Positions 1 to 5,704 of a DNA stretch of 6,524 nt are shown here, piece after piece; the stretch's first letter is position 1; every line of letters begins with the position of its first letter. The notes beneath the pieces are model-generated. The model was given only the letters and a program-made list of their open reading frames with translations. It ran no database searches and was not told the DNA's origin. This stretch comes from Alphaproteobacteria bacterium (GTDB lineage: Bacteria > Pseudomonadota > Alphaproteobacteria > Rs-D84), in assembly GCA_024402835.1 (NCBI GenBank), contig JAKSSZ010000033.1, positions 1 through 6,524 of the forward strand. Direction: 5' to 3'. Made by a program: the position numbers and the translations under genes.

Positions 1-892
1 TGCGTAAACTACAATGTCCCAATGTGAATTTACAATCTGACTGTAAATTATGTAGTGCGGTCTTTAACGAATTCAAGCGTGGTGAATATTCATTTTGCCC
101 AATTCGTTTAATTAAATCACCAAGGAATTTTAATCTAAACTCTTCTGATTCGTCAAACAGAAAAGAATCCAAAAACATTGCACCCCAACCACGTATCACT
201 AAATCTATTCTATCTGATACATATTTATCAACCCATTGACGTGTTCGCGCCAGGTTATCTATGGCCAGTAAAATTCTATCATCTGTGATACCAAGCGTAT
301 CTTGCAATATATGTCTGTTTTGACGAATTTTTACACGTGTATAATGTTCATCAGAATTCATAGAATCTGTAAAATATTTTATATTATTTGTATCACAATA
401 ATTCTTTATCTCTGCACGCGGAACATTTAATAAAGGCCTTAGAATCGTTATACCATTTGTTTCAGATTGTGGCATCATTGCTGATAAACCGTATAAACCA
501 CTGCCGCGTTGTAAATTCATTAAAAATGTTTCTATTTGATCATCACTTTGATGGGCTGTTAATAGATATTTTATACCGTTATCATGACAAAAATCTGTCA
601 TCATTTTATAGCGAGCAGTTCGTGCTGCGGCTTCTAATCCAGAAGCTGGTTTTTCTTCATCCCAATAAAACACGTGACACGGGATATTTAATTTCTTGCA
701 CAAATCTTTGACATAATCTGTTTCAATATCTGCACAATCACGCAATCTGTGATTTACATGCAAACACACAACATCCAATTTTAATTCGTGTAACCAATGT
801 AATAAACACACAGAATCAACACCGCCACTTACACCAACAGCGAATTTTTCATTAGGAAAACGTTCCATAAAATTAACAAAGTTTTGATTCAT
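1..892 (-). CDS. tilS: tRNA(Ile)-lysidine synthase, C-terminus cut by window edge
   Basis: The reading frame is open from an ATG at 892-890 to the left edge, giving 297 codons with no stop. TilS uses ATP to attach lysine to C34 of the CAU-anticodon tRNA-Ile in the cytosol, so that it reads AUA as isoleucine. The N-terminal half is the PP-loop ATPase domain: SGGVDS at residues 22-27, HVNHRLR at 45-51, GLEAAARTARY at 85-95, and AHQSDDQIET at 113-122 (family pattern AHHxDDQxET) followed by RGSG at 129-132. RPLL, FTDSMNSD and the RVKIR segment of the substrate-binding region follow. The last visible residues (TLGHCSLR) resemble the start of the C-terminal domain, so perhaps a few dozen to about 130 residues are missing. 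An in-frame stop lies just upstream, so this ATG is the only sensible start, yet no Shine-Dalgarno sequence precedes it. It is divergent from the LOG gene. AUA codons are common in the neighbouring genes, which fits a need for this enzyme. Confidence 0.95.
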   Translation of the reverse strand, partial: MNQNFVNFMERFPNEKFAVGVSGGVDSVCLLHWLHELKLDVVCLHVNHRLRDCADIETDYVKDLCKKLNIPCHVFYWDEEKPASGLEAAARTARYKMMTDFCHDNGIKYLLTAHQSDDQIETFLMNLQRGSGLYGLSAMMPQSETNGITILRPLLNVPRAEIKNYCDTNNIKYFTDSMNSDEHYTRVKIRQNRHILQDTLGITDDRILLAIDNLARTRQWVDKYVSDRIDLVIRGWGAMFLDSFLFDESEEFRLKFLGDLIKRIGQNEYSPRLNSLKTALHNLQSDCKFTLGHCSLR

Positions 893-916
893 AACAAATG
901 TATTTTATGGTATAAT
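888..916 (+). promoter_or_regulatory. Extended -10 promoter for the LOG-family gene
   Basis: A perfect TATAAT at 911-916 is preceded by TGG at 908-910, making a TGnTATAAT extended -10. A weak -35 candidate, TTCATA at 888-893, sits 17 bases upstream and overlaps the tilS start codon. Transcription would begin near 922, leaving a leader of about 17 bases that contains AAAGGA at 927-932, six bases before the ATG. Promoter function is inferred from the motifs only. Confidence 0.65.
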
Positions 917-938
917 TCATAAAAATAAAGGAAAAATA

Positions 939-1529
939 ATGTCAGAATCAAAAATAAAATCAGTTGCTGTTTATTGTGGTCATGCTTTTGGTAATGACCC
1001 CCAATACGAAAGAGATGCAAAAAAACTTGGCGAACTTATCGCAAAAAACAAATTACGTTTGGTTTTTGGTGCCGGTGATGTTGGACTAATGGGGGTTGTG
1101 TCACAATCTGCATTAAACAATGGTGGCGAAGTCATAGGTATTTCCACAGGTCATGTAATTGCACAACAAGAACCAGTCCGTGAAGGTGTAAATGTTAAAA
1201 TAGTTGAAGGTTTAGCAGTAAGAAAGCAAACTATGTTTGATTTATCAGATGCTTTCATTATTTTACCAGGTGGAGTTGGAACTTTAGATGAAGTAACAGA
1301 TATTATGACAAAACAACAAGTCGGTGAAACCAAAAAAGTAATTTATTTTCTGAATACTAATAAGTTTTGGGATATTATGGGACAAATGCTTGTTCATATG
1401 GAACAAAATGGTTTTATTGACAGGAAACAAGTTTTAAGTATAAAAGTTGCAGATACCCCAGAAGACATTATTAAAGAGTTAACCAATACTAATAACTTTA
1501 TTACGACTGGTAGCACCACGAATAATTAA
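939..1529 (+). CDS. LOG-family protein (TIGR00730-type, putative nucleotide phosphoribohydrolase)
   Basis: This 196-residue protein has the Rossmann-like fold signature of the LOG ('lysine decarboxylase-like') family. Characterised members hydrolyse nucleoside 5'-monophosphates, classically cytokinin ribotides, to base plus ribose 5-phosphate. The hallmark PGGxGTxxE motif is intact at residues 110-118 (PGGVGTLDE) and the preceding conserved RK is at 95-96, so the catalytic Arg/Glu pair is present. The phosphate-binding loops differ from the usual form: CGHAFG at 13-18 where CGSxxG is typical, and FGAGDVGLMG at 43-52 where YGGGxxGLMG is typical. The start is supported by AAAGGA at 927-932 and by a good promoter just upstream. 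The length is normal for the family. The 3' end overlaps the convergent DUF167 gene by 51 bases, and no terminator hairpin is visible. Family assignment is firm. The substrate is unknown, and older 'lysine decarboxylase' labels for this family should not be trusted. Confidence 0.9.
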   Translation: MSESKIKSVAVYCGHAFGNDPQYERDAKKLGELIAKNKLRLVFGAGDVGLMGVVSQSALNNGGEVIGISTGHVIAQQEPVREGVNVKIVEGLAVRKQTMFDLSDAFIILPGGVGTLDEVTDIMTKQQVGETKKVIYFLNTNKFWDIMGQMLVHMEQNGFIDRKQVLSIKVADTPEDIIKELTNTNNFITTGSTTNN

Positions 1530-1709
1530 AATTTTACTTTTGGGAACATTAAAAAAATCTGCTAGCAAATCAACAACTGCATTATTTGCCTTGCCGTTTT
1601 CTGGAGCCGTTGTTGTGTAAACACGCAAAACATCATTATTACATATAACTTTATTTTGCTTTGCGTGTGGTATAACACGAACATTAAAAATCTTCTGTGA
1701 ATCGTTCAT
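1479..1709 (-). CDS. DUF167 / UPF0235 (YggU-like) family protein
   Basis: This small 76-residue protein shows the DUF167 core: RVIPHAKQNKV near the N-terminus (residues 11-21), APENGKAN at 35-42, and the C-terminal G-x-TSR-x-K element (G65, T67, S68, R69, K71). The family is small, soluble and widespread, and its biochemical role is not established, so I assign none. It is slightly short compared with the roughly 95-100 residues usual for the family; the shortfall is at the ends and the conserved core is complete. The ATG at 1709-1707 lies inside the end of the upstream HIT gene (26-base overlap including the HIT stop) with no good Shine-Dalgarno sequence. Translation therefore probably depends on coupling to the HIT gene. 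The 3' end is antisense to the last 51 bases of the LOG gene. Confidence 0.85.
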   Translation of the reverse strand: MNDSQKIFNVRVIPHAKQNKVICNNDVLRVYTTTAPENGKANNAVVDLLADFFNVPKSKILIIRGATSRNKVISIG

Positions 1710-2037
1710 CGCTCATTATATGGATATGAAAATGCATAACAGATTGTCCAGAACCGCGACCGGTATTAGCAATAGTCCTAAAATTATTACGCAAGCCAAG
1801 TTTTTCTACGGTGTTACAGACCCCATTCCAAAATCCAGTTTGAAGTGTAAGTGGCGCATTTTGTGCAAAATCATAAATATCTGTATATTCCCCACGTGGT
1901 ATTACCAAAACATGAACTTTGGCACGTGGTGAAACATCATAAAAAGCAAGAACGAACTCATCTTCGTATACAGTTTTATTTGGTATTTCCCCACGTAAAA
2001 TTTTCGCAAACACATTATTTTTATCGTATACAGACAT
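1684..2037 (-). CDS. HIT-family nucleotide-binding protein (Hint-like)
   Basis: This 117-residue protein is close to the usual length of Hint-type HIT proteins (about 110-120). It has the family architecture: an N-terminal NVFAKILRGEIPNKTVYEDE segment, a central VHVLVIPR (residues 41-48), and the catalytic histidine triad at 102-108 (HFHIHIM) preceded by GSGQSV at 95-100. HIT hydrolases of this branch act on purine nucleoside phosphoramidates and aminoacyl adenylates in the cytosol, with the middle histidine of HxHxH (His104) as nucleophile; the true substrate here is unknown. The start at 2037 is supported by AAAGGG at 2049-2044, six bases upstream. It is the first gene of a two-gene operon with the DUF167 gene, which it overlaps, and is divergent from groES. 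Its own extended -10 promoter lies just upstream. Confidence 0.93.
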   Translation of the reverse strand: MSVYDKNNVFAKILRGEIPNKTVYEDEFVLAFYDVSPRAKVHVLVIPRGEYTDIYDFAQNAPLTLQTGFWNGVCNTVEKLGLRNNFRTIANTGRGSGQSVMHFHIHIMSDERFTEDF

Positions 2038-2064
2038 ATTTAACCCTTTATAAATATGGATATG

Positions 2065-2073
2065 ATTATAACA
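2065..2073 (-). promoter_or_regulatory. Extended -10 promoter for the HIT-DUF167 operon
   Basis: Read on the minus strand, TGTTATAAT (2073 down to 2065) is a perfect TATAAT with the TGn extension. No convincing -35 hexamer is found 16-18 bases upstream, where the sequence is ATAGCA or similar; extended -10 promoters often tolerate that. Transcription would begin near 2058, giving a leader of about 20 bases with AAAGGG placed correctly. The -10 lies inside an inverted repeat. Confidence 0.6.
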
Positions 2074-2087
2074 TAAAAAGTTATAAT
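2065..2087. repeat. Perfect 8-base inverted repeat between the HIT and groES promoters
   Basis: ATTATAAC at 2065-2072 and GTTATAAT at 2080-2087 are exact reverse complements separated by seven bases. The left arm contains the -10 of the HIT operon, and the right arm contains a TATAAT on the plus strand (2082-2087). It could be an operator or simply two opposed -10-like boxes. The arms are almost all A/T, so chance is a real alternative. Confidence 0.4.
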
Positions 2088-2093
2088 TGCTAT

Positions 2094-2123
2094 CTTGAAA
2101 TTATACAAACAAAATACTATATA
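2094..2123 (+). promoter_or_regulatory. groESL promoter, RpoH (heat-shock sigma) type
   Basis: CTTGAAA at 2094-2100 matches the -35 element of RpoH promoters. It is followed after 16 bases by CTATATA at 2117-2123, similar to the CYTATNT -10 of alphaproteobacterial RpoH sites. The same bases also read as a fair housekeeping promoter (TTGAAA, 17-base spacer, TATATA). Transcription would start near 2130, and AAAGGAG at 2134-2140 lies six bases before the groES ATG. No CIRCE operator (TTAGCACTC-N9-GAGTGCTAA) is visible between the HIT gene and groES, so HrcA control is not supported here. Confidence 0.65.
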
Positions 2124-2146
2124 TTGAACATACAAAGGAGCAAAAT

Positions 2147-2431
2147 ATGTTTAAACCTTTACATAATTATGTACTACTTGAAAGAATAGAAGAAGAAAAC
2201 AGAACAGCTGGGGGAATCATTATTCCAGATACAGCAAAAGAAAAACCATCACGTGGTAAAGTTATTGCCACTGGTAATGGCTTGATAGAAAACGGTCAAT
2301 TAATACCTGTGGCAGTAAAAGAAAACGATATTGTTCTTTTTTCTAAATGGGCTTCATCAGCAAATGAAGTAAAAATTGACGGAAAAGATTATGTTTTAAT
2401 CAAAGAATCTGATATTTTGGGAATTTTATAA
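2147..2431 (+). CDS. groES: Co-chaperonin GroES (Hsp10)
   Basis: This 94-residue protein matches GroES from end to end. The heptameric GroES lid caps the GroEL ring and drives the ATP-dependent folding cycle in the cytosol. The mobile loop that contacts GroEL is clear, with hydrophobic anchor GGIII at residues 22-26 followed by PDTAKEKPSRGKV. The C-terminal KESDILGIL is also typical. Two small oddities: the conserved PLHDRV is PLHNYV (residues 4-9), and the FxKWxGTEVKI segment is widened to SKWASSANEVKI (66-77), about two residues longer than the usual proteobacterial form. The ATG at 2147 is fixed by a strong AAAGGAG at 2134-2140. It is the first gene of a two-gene operon, 16 bases upstream of groEL, behind an RpoH-like promoter. 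Confidence 0.98.
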   Translation: MFKPLHNYVLLERIEEENRTAGGIIIPDTAKEKPSRGKVIATGNGLIENGQLIPVAVKENDIVLFSKWASSANEVKIDGKDYVLIKESDILGIL

Positions 2432-2447
2432 ACAAAGGATAAATAAA

Positions 2448-4064
2448 ATGGCAAAAGATATAACTTTTGATACAGATAAATTGGCAAGCGGTGTTGATAA
2501 ACTAGCAAATGCTGTAAAAATCACTATGGGACCAAAAGGCAGAACTGTCGTTATTGAAAAATCTTATGGTGCGCCAGTAGCAACAAAAGATGGTGTAACA
2601 GTAGCGAAAGAAGTTTCTTTGAAAGACCCTGCGGAAAACATCGGTGCAAAAATGATTCAAGAAGTTGCAAAAAAAGCCGGAGATAGCGCTGGTGATGGAA
2701 CAACAACAGCAACTGTACTGGCACAAAAATTATTCCGCGAAGGACGTCGTGTTATTGCTGCGGGTATGAATCCTATGGATATAAAACGTGGTATAGACAT
2801 TGCTGTAAATGCTGTTGTAAAAGATATTGAACAACATGCACGTCCAGTAAAAGACACCGCTGAAATCGCACAAGTTGCAACTATTTCTGCAAATAGTGAT
2901 TCAGAAATCGGTCAAAAAATTGCTGATGCTATGGAAAAAGTTGGCAAGGAAGGTGTTATAACCGTTCAAGAAGCCAAGGGACTAAATACAGAAATAGATG
3001 TTGTAGAAGGTATGCAATTTGACCAAGGTTTTATGTCACCTTATTTTGTGACAAATAGCGAAAAGATGTTGGCTGAATTGGATAATGCACAAATTTTAGT
3101 ATCTGAAAAGAAAATAACAGGCTTGCAAGCATTATTACCTATATTGGAACCAATTGCCCAATCAGGAAGACCACTATTGATAATATCCGAAGATGTAGAA
3201 TCTGAAGCATTGGCAACATTGGTATTAAATCGTTTACGTGGTGGTTTGAAAGTATGCGCTGTTAAAGCACCAGGATTTGGTGATCGTCGTAAAGAAATGT
3301 TGAAAGATATTGCTATTGTTACGGGCGCGACAGTTATATCTGATGATATGGGTATGACTTTTGAAAACATCACACCTGCTGTATTGGGTTCTGCTAAACG
3401 TGTTGTTGTTTCCAAAGACAAAACTTTATTGGTAAATGGCGAAGGTGATAAAGACGCGATAAAGAATCGTGCTGATGAAATTCGTCAAGCATTAACCACA
3501 ACAACCAGCGAATACGATAAAGAAAAATTATCTGAAAGATTAGCAAAACTAGTCGGTGGTGTTGCCGTTATCCATGTCGGTGGAATGACCGAAGTAGAAG
3601 TTAAAGAAAAGAAAGACCGTGTTGATGACGCATTAGCTGCAACAAGAGCCGCTGTTGAAGAAGGTATTGTTGCAGGTGGTGGTATTGCATTAATACGCGC
3701 AGTATCTGCTTTAAAAGATTTACAAGGCGCAAACGCTGATCAAAATGTTGGTATAGATATAGTTCGCAAAGCATTAATTGCACCATGTAATCAAATTGCA
3801 GAAAATGCGGGTGTATCTGGCGAAATAGTAGTTGGTAAAATTATGGAAAATACCGATTACAATTTTGGTTATAATGCACAAACAGATGAATATGTTGATA
3901 TGATGAAAGCAGGTATTATAGACCCAGCCAAAGTCGTAAAAACAGCAATTCAAGCAGCTGCTTCAACCGCTGGTGTATTATTGACAACAGGTGCCGTAAT
4001 GAGTGAAATACCAGAAGAAAAACCTGTGGCACCAATGGGTGGTGGAATGCAGGGAATGATGTAA
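2448..4064 (+). CDS. groEL: Chaperonin GroEL (Hsp60)
   Basis: This 538-residue protein is a complete group I chaperonin (E. coli has 548). It forms the double-ring folding chamber in the cytosol and works with GroES. Visible ATP-site elements are GPKG at residues 28-31, KDGVTVAKE at 47-55 (Asp48, equivalent to E. coli Asp52) and GDGTTT at 82-87 (Asp83, equivalent to Asp87). The VDDALAATRAAVEEG segment carries the catalytic aspartate equivalent to Asp398 of E. coli. The C-terminal tail ends in a short Gly-Met-rich run (MGGGMQGMM). The N-terminus is about three residues shorter than usual between FDTD and GVDKLANAV. The start has AAAGGA at 2434-2439, eight bases upstream. Transcription is expected from the groES promoter and ends at the hairpin at 4082-4107. 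Asp48, Asp83 and the Asp398 equivalent are present and the frame is intact, so the protein should be functional. Confidence 0.99.
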   Translation: MAKDITFDTDKLASGVDKLANAVKITMGPKGRTVVIEKSYGAPVATKDGVTVAKEVSLKDPAENIGAKMIQEVAKKAGDSAGDGTTTATVLAQKLFREGRRVIAAGMNPMDIKRGIDIAVNAVVKDIEQHARPVKDTAEIAQVATISANSDSEIGQKIADAMEKVGKEGVITVQEAKGLNTEIDVVEGMQFDQGFMSPYFVTNSEKMLAELDNAQILVSEKKITGLQALLPILEPIAQSGRPLLIISEDVESEALATLVLNRLRGGLKVCAVKAPGFGDRRKEMLKDIAIVTGATVISDDMGMTFENITPAVLGSAKRVVVSKDKTLLVNGEGDKDAIKNRADEIRQALTTTTSEYDKEKLSERLAKLVGGVAVIHVGGMTEVEVKEKKDRVDDALAATRAAVEEGIVAGGGIALIRAVSALKDLQGANADQNVGIDIVRKALIAPCNQIAENAGVSGEIVVGKIMENTDYNFGYNAQTDEYVDMMKAGIIDPAKVVKTAIQAAASTAGVLLTTGAVMSEIPEEKPVAPMGGGMQGMM

Positions 4065-4081
4065 AAACATCTGAACAATTT

Positions 4082-4107
4082 AAAAGCCCACAAATGTGGG
4101 CTTTTTT
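4082..4107. terminator. Bidirectional intrinsic terminator between groEL and the HAD gene
   Basis: AAAAGCCCAC at 4082-4091 pairs perfectly with GTGGGCTTTT at 4096-4105 around a four-base AAAT loop. The six T residues at 4102-4107 form the U-tract for groEL. On the minus strand the A-run on the other side gives a U-tract too, so the same hairpin can end transcription of the convergent HAD gene, whose stop codon (4108-4106) touches it. Confidence 0.93.
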
Positions 4108-4660
4108 AATAAATATGTTTACCAAGCAATGCTTGTCTAAGAGATGTATAGTATTCTACCCTATCCCGTAAATAATGATTATACAAAGTTTTATTATTAC
4201 TTATCATTACTATTGGAACATCTTTTTCCAAACAGCCCGATATAACAAATGGAGAATCATCAAAATGAAAATCGGGTTTTAATTCTTTTAATATGTCCGA
4301 CTTTTTTCCAGATTTATCATAAACTTGATCCATATCACACAAAATACCAGCATTTCTTAATTGCTTAAATGTTTTTTTTTTTTTTTCATATTTACGTTCT
4401 GTCACAAACAAACCTTCCATATTTGGACGTTGCAATAACTTATTTATCATTTGGGGTAATTGTTTATCAATCACAGGCAATGTATACAACATATCATCAC
4501 CAAATAATTCATTTAATCTGGTTGCAACATCTGTATCATAACATTTTGTTATATCCCATTCTGTCGGGCGTTTGTACTTTTTATCACATTCAGCAAAAGC
4601 CAATTTATATAAAGGCTCTATATCAAATATAACTGTATCTAAATCAAATGTTATTCTCAT
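4106..4660 (-). CDS. HAD-superfamily protein, putative 5'-nucleotidase
   Basis: The product is 184 residues from the ATG at 4660. HAD motifs are in order: motif I FDLDTV with Asp6 and Asp8, motif II threonine at VTE (Thr87), motif III lysine at Lys119/Lys120, and motif IV HFDDSP with Asp134 and Asp135. The layout, with a mostly helical insert after motif I and DDSP near the end, resembles bacterial relatives of the 5'(3')-deoxyribonucleotidase (NT5C) group; that substrate is an inference. An in-frame TTG at 4684 would add eight residues, but it lies at or before the expected transcript start and pushes motif I away from the N-terminus, so ATG 4660 is preferred. AAAGGA stands 12 bases upstream of it, rather far. 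Residues Lys93-Lys96 are encoded within a 15-base A-run, a likely slippage site. The gene is convergent with groEL and shares its terminator. The 117-base gap to the methyltransferase gene holds its own promoter. Confidence 0.75.
   Translation of the reverse strand: MRITFDLDTVIFDIEPLYKLAFAECDKKYKRPTEWDITKCYDTDVATRLNELFGDDMLYTLPVIDKQLPQMINKLLQRPNMEGLFVTERKYEKKKKTFKQLRNAGILCDMDQVYDKSGKKSDILKELKPDFHFDDSPFVISGCLEKDVPIVMISNNKTLYNHYLRDRVEYYTSLRQALLGKHIY
4372..4386. repeat. 15-base T/A homopolymer inside the HAD gene
   Basis: Fifteen uninterrupted T on the plus strand (A on the coding strand) encode part of a Glu-Lys-Lys-Lys-Lys-Thr stretch. The frame is open on both sides at this exact length, and HAD motifs occur both upstream and downstream of it. 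A run this long is prone to replication and transcriptional slippage, and also to sequencing error. Confidence 0.95.
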
Positions 4661-4687
4661 ATTATTTTCTTTTCCTTTTTCCAAATT

Positions 4688-4715
4688 AGTATAACATAAA
4701 ATTCATCAAAGACAA
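4688..4715 (-). promoter_or_regulatory. Extended -10 promoter for the HAD gene
   Basis: On the minus strand TGTTATACT (4696 down to 4688) is an extended -10 differing from TATAAT at one base. TTGTCT (4715 down to 4710) is a weak -35 at a 16-base spacing. Transcription would start near 4681, which is downstream of or at the alternative TTG codon and so favours the ATG at 4660 as start. Confidence 0.55.
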
Positions 4716-4777
4716 AATTCTATATACTCCAAGAATGTTTTATGGAATTTTATCAATAAAATAAATTAATGTGTTGT

Positions 4778-5680
4778 TTATTTTTTCTTTTGAATAACTA
4801 TCATTATATGTGCACTCAAAGATAACATATCTGGATGTTCACAAATTGAAAAATGTAAATCTAACCACTTTTTATATTGTTTTTTATTTTTTGCAATTTC
4901 ATTAAATTCTTTATGTGTATTTTGATTAAGCCACTCTAATGCAACTTGATGTAATAATGTTGTATTTTTAGCACTTTTTAATACCAAATCTTTTAATTCA
5001 CTTGGCCAATAAAAATGAGCATAAGAGCATCCAACAAACCAGTTATCATCACCAGTTTTCGTAAGTAAATTTGTTTCTTTCCAAAAATCATATTCATTTT
5101 TATGGCCATATGTTGCAATATATCGTGAAAAATCTTTTACACATAAATTTAATACTGCTGGTCGTGCCATAACAGAAATAAATATAGTGGCCCCGGGTTT
5201 AGCAACGCGAACCAATTCTTTAATTGCTTTTTTTCTATCTTGTTCTGTGCGCAAATGTGATAATGGTCCACCAATACATAAAACCATATCAAAAGAATTA
5301 TCTTTGTACGGTAGATCTGTAATAGACCCCAAATCAACAGAATCAACAAATTTTCCAACCCGATATTGTTTAATTTTACGTTTTGCTACTTCCAACTCTT
5401 TATCCGAGATATCTAACAAAGTCATATGATTGCCTTGCTTTGCTAAATCAATAGTATATCGACCCGGTCCACCACCTGCATCCAAGATTTTCATACCAGG
5501 TTTAAGATATTTTTTATAAAAATATTCAGTAGTCTGAAATTCAAGCATATGCGCAGCATCTTTGCTCGTGCGTACAAACTCTTGCTCTGCGGATTGATTA
5601 TAAAAATCTCGAACAGAAACACCATTTGTGTGTTTTTCCATTTTTTTTCTAAATAATGATTTTATAAAATTGAACATCAT
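4778..5680 (-). CDS. Class I SAM-dependent methyltransferase, substrate unknown
   Basis: This 300-residue protein has a Rossmann-fold methyltransferase domain. Motif I is ILDAGGGPGRYTIDLA from residue 65 (the glycine-rich SAM loop at 67-73). The acidic residue after strand 2 is Asp90 in LLDIS. DLPYKDNSFDMVLCIGG spans 122-138, followed by PLSHL, and the ELVRVAKPG post-motif spans 155-163. The C-terminal 120 residues, rich in Trp, Tyr and Lys, have no motif I can name and probably hold the substrate site. There is no signal peptide or membrane segment; the first 13 residues are basic and hydrophobic (FNFIKSLFRKK). Two adjacent ATGs (5680 and 5677) both suit AAGGAG at 5691-5686; I chose the first (five-base spacing), and the second differs by one residue. 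It has its own promoter and is divergent from the PHP gene. The motifs identify the enzyme class only; no nucleic-acid or small-molecule target can be assigned. Confidence 0.85.
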   Translation of the reverse strand: MMFNFIKSLFRKKMEKHTNGVSVRDFYNQSAEQEFVRTSKDAAHMLEFQTTEYFYKKYLKPGMKILDAGGGPGRYTIDLAKQGNHMTLLDISDKELEVAKRKIKQYRVGKFVDSVDLGSITDLPYKDNSFDMVLCIGGPLSHLRTEQDRKKAIKELVRVAKPGATIFISVMARPAVLNLCVKDFSRYIATYGHKNEYDFWKETNLLTKTGDDNWFVGCSYAHFYWPSELKDLVLKSAKNTTLLHQVALEWLNQNTHKEFNEIAKNKKQYKKWLDLHFSICEHPDMLSLSAHIMIVIQKKK

Positions 5681-5704
5681 GATTTCTCCTTATGCATTGG
5701 GTAC

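Noticed and set aside
388..711. Plus-strand open frame of 107 codons, and another at 24-239
   Set aside because: Both lie antisense to tilS, whose frame is confirmed by several conserved motifs; the antisense products match no family I know.
2038..2146. CIRCE operator upstream of groES
   Set aside because: Neither TTAGCACTC nor GAGTGCTAA, nor a close variant, is present in the gap.
1851..2189. Plus-strand open frame of 112 codons running into groES
   Set aside because: It is antisense to the HIT gene, crosses both promoters, and has a composition typical of AT-rich noncoding sequence.
3041..3421. Minus-strand open frame of 126 codons inside groEL
   Set aside because: groEL is unmistakable on the plus strand; this is a shadow frame with no recognisable domain or start signal.
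4369..4632. Plus-strand open frame beginning with a run of Phe codons
   Set aside because: It is antisense to the HAD gene, whose catalytic motifs are in order; the Phe run is only the poly-T tract.
4682..4684. TTG as start codon of the HAD gene
   Set aside because: It sits at the predicted transcript start, lacks a leader, and adds eight charged residues before motif I; the ATG at 4660 puts motif I at the usual N-terminal position.
4748..4761. Palindrome TTTTATCAATAAAA downstream of the methyltransferase gene as a terminator
   Set aside because: The stem is only A/T with a two-base loop and no U-tract, so it is too weak to call.
5187..5429. Plus-strand and minus-strand alternative frames over the methyltransferase
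   Set aside because: The SAM-binding motifs confirm the 4778-5680 frame; the others have no motif.
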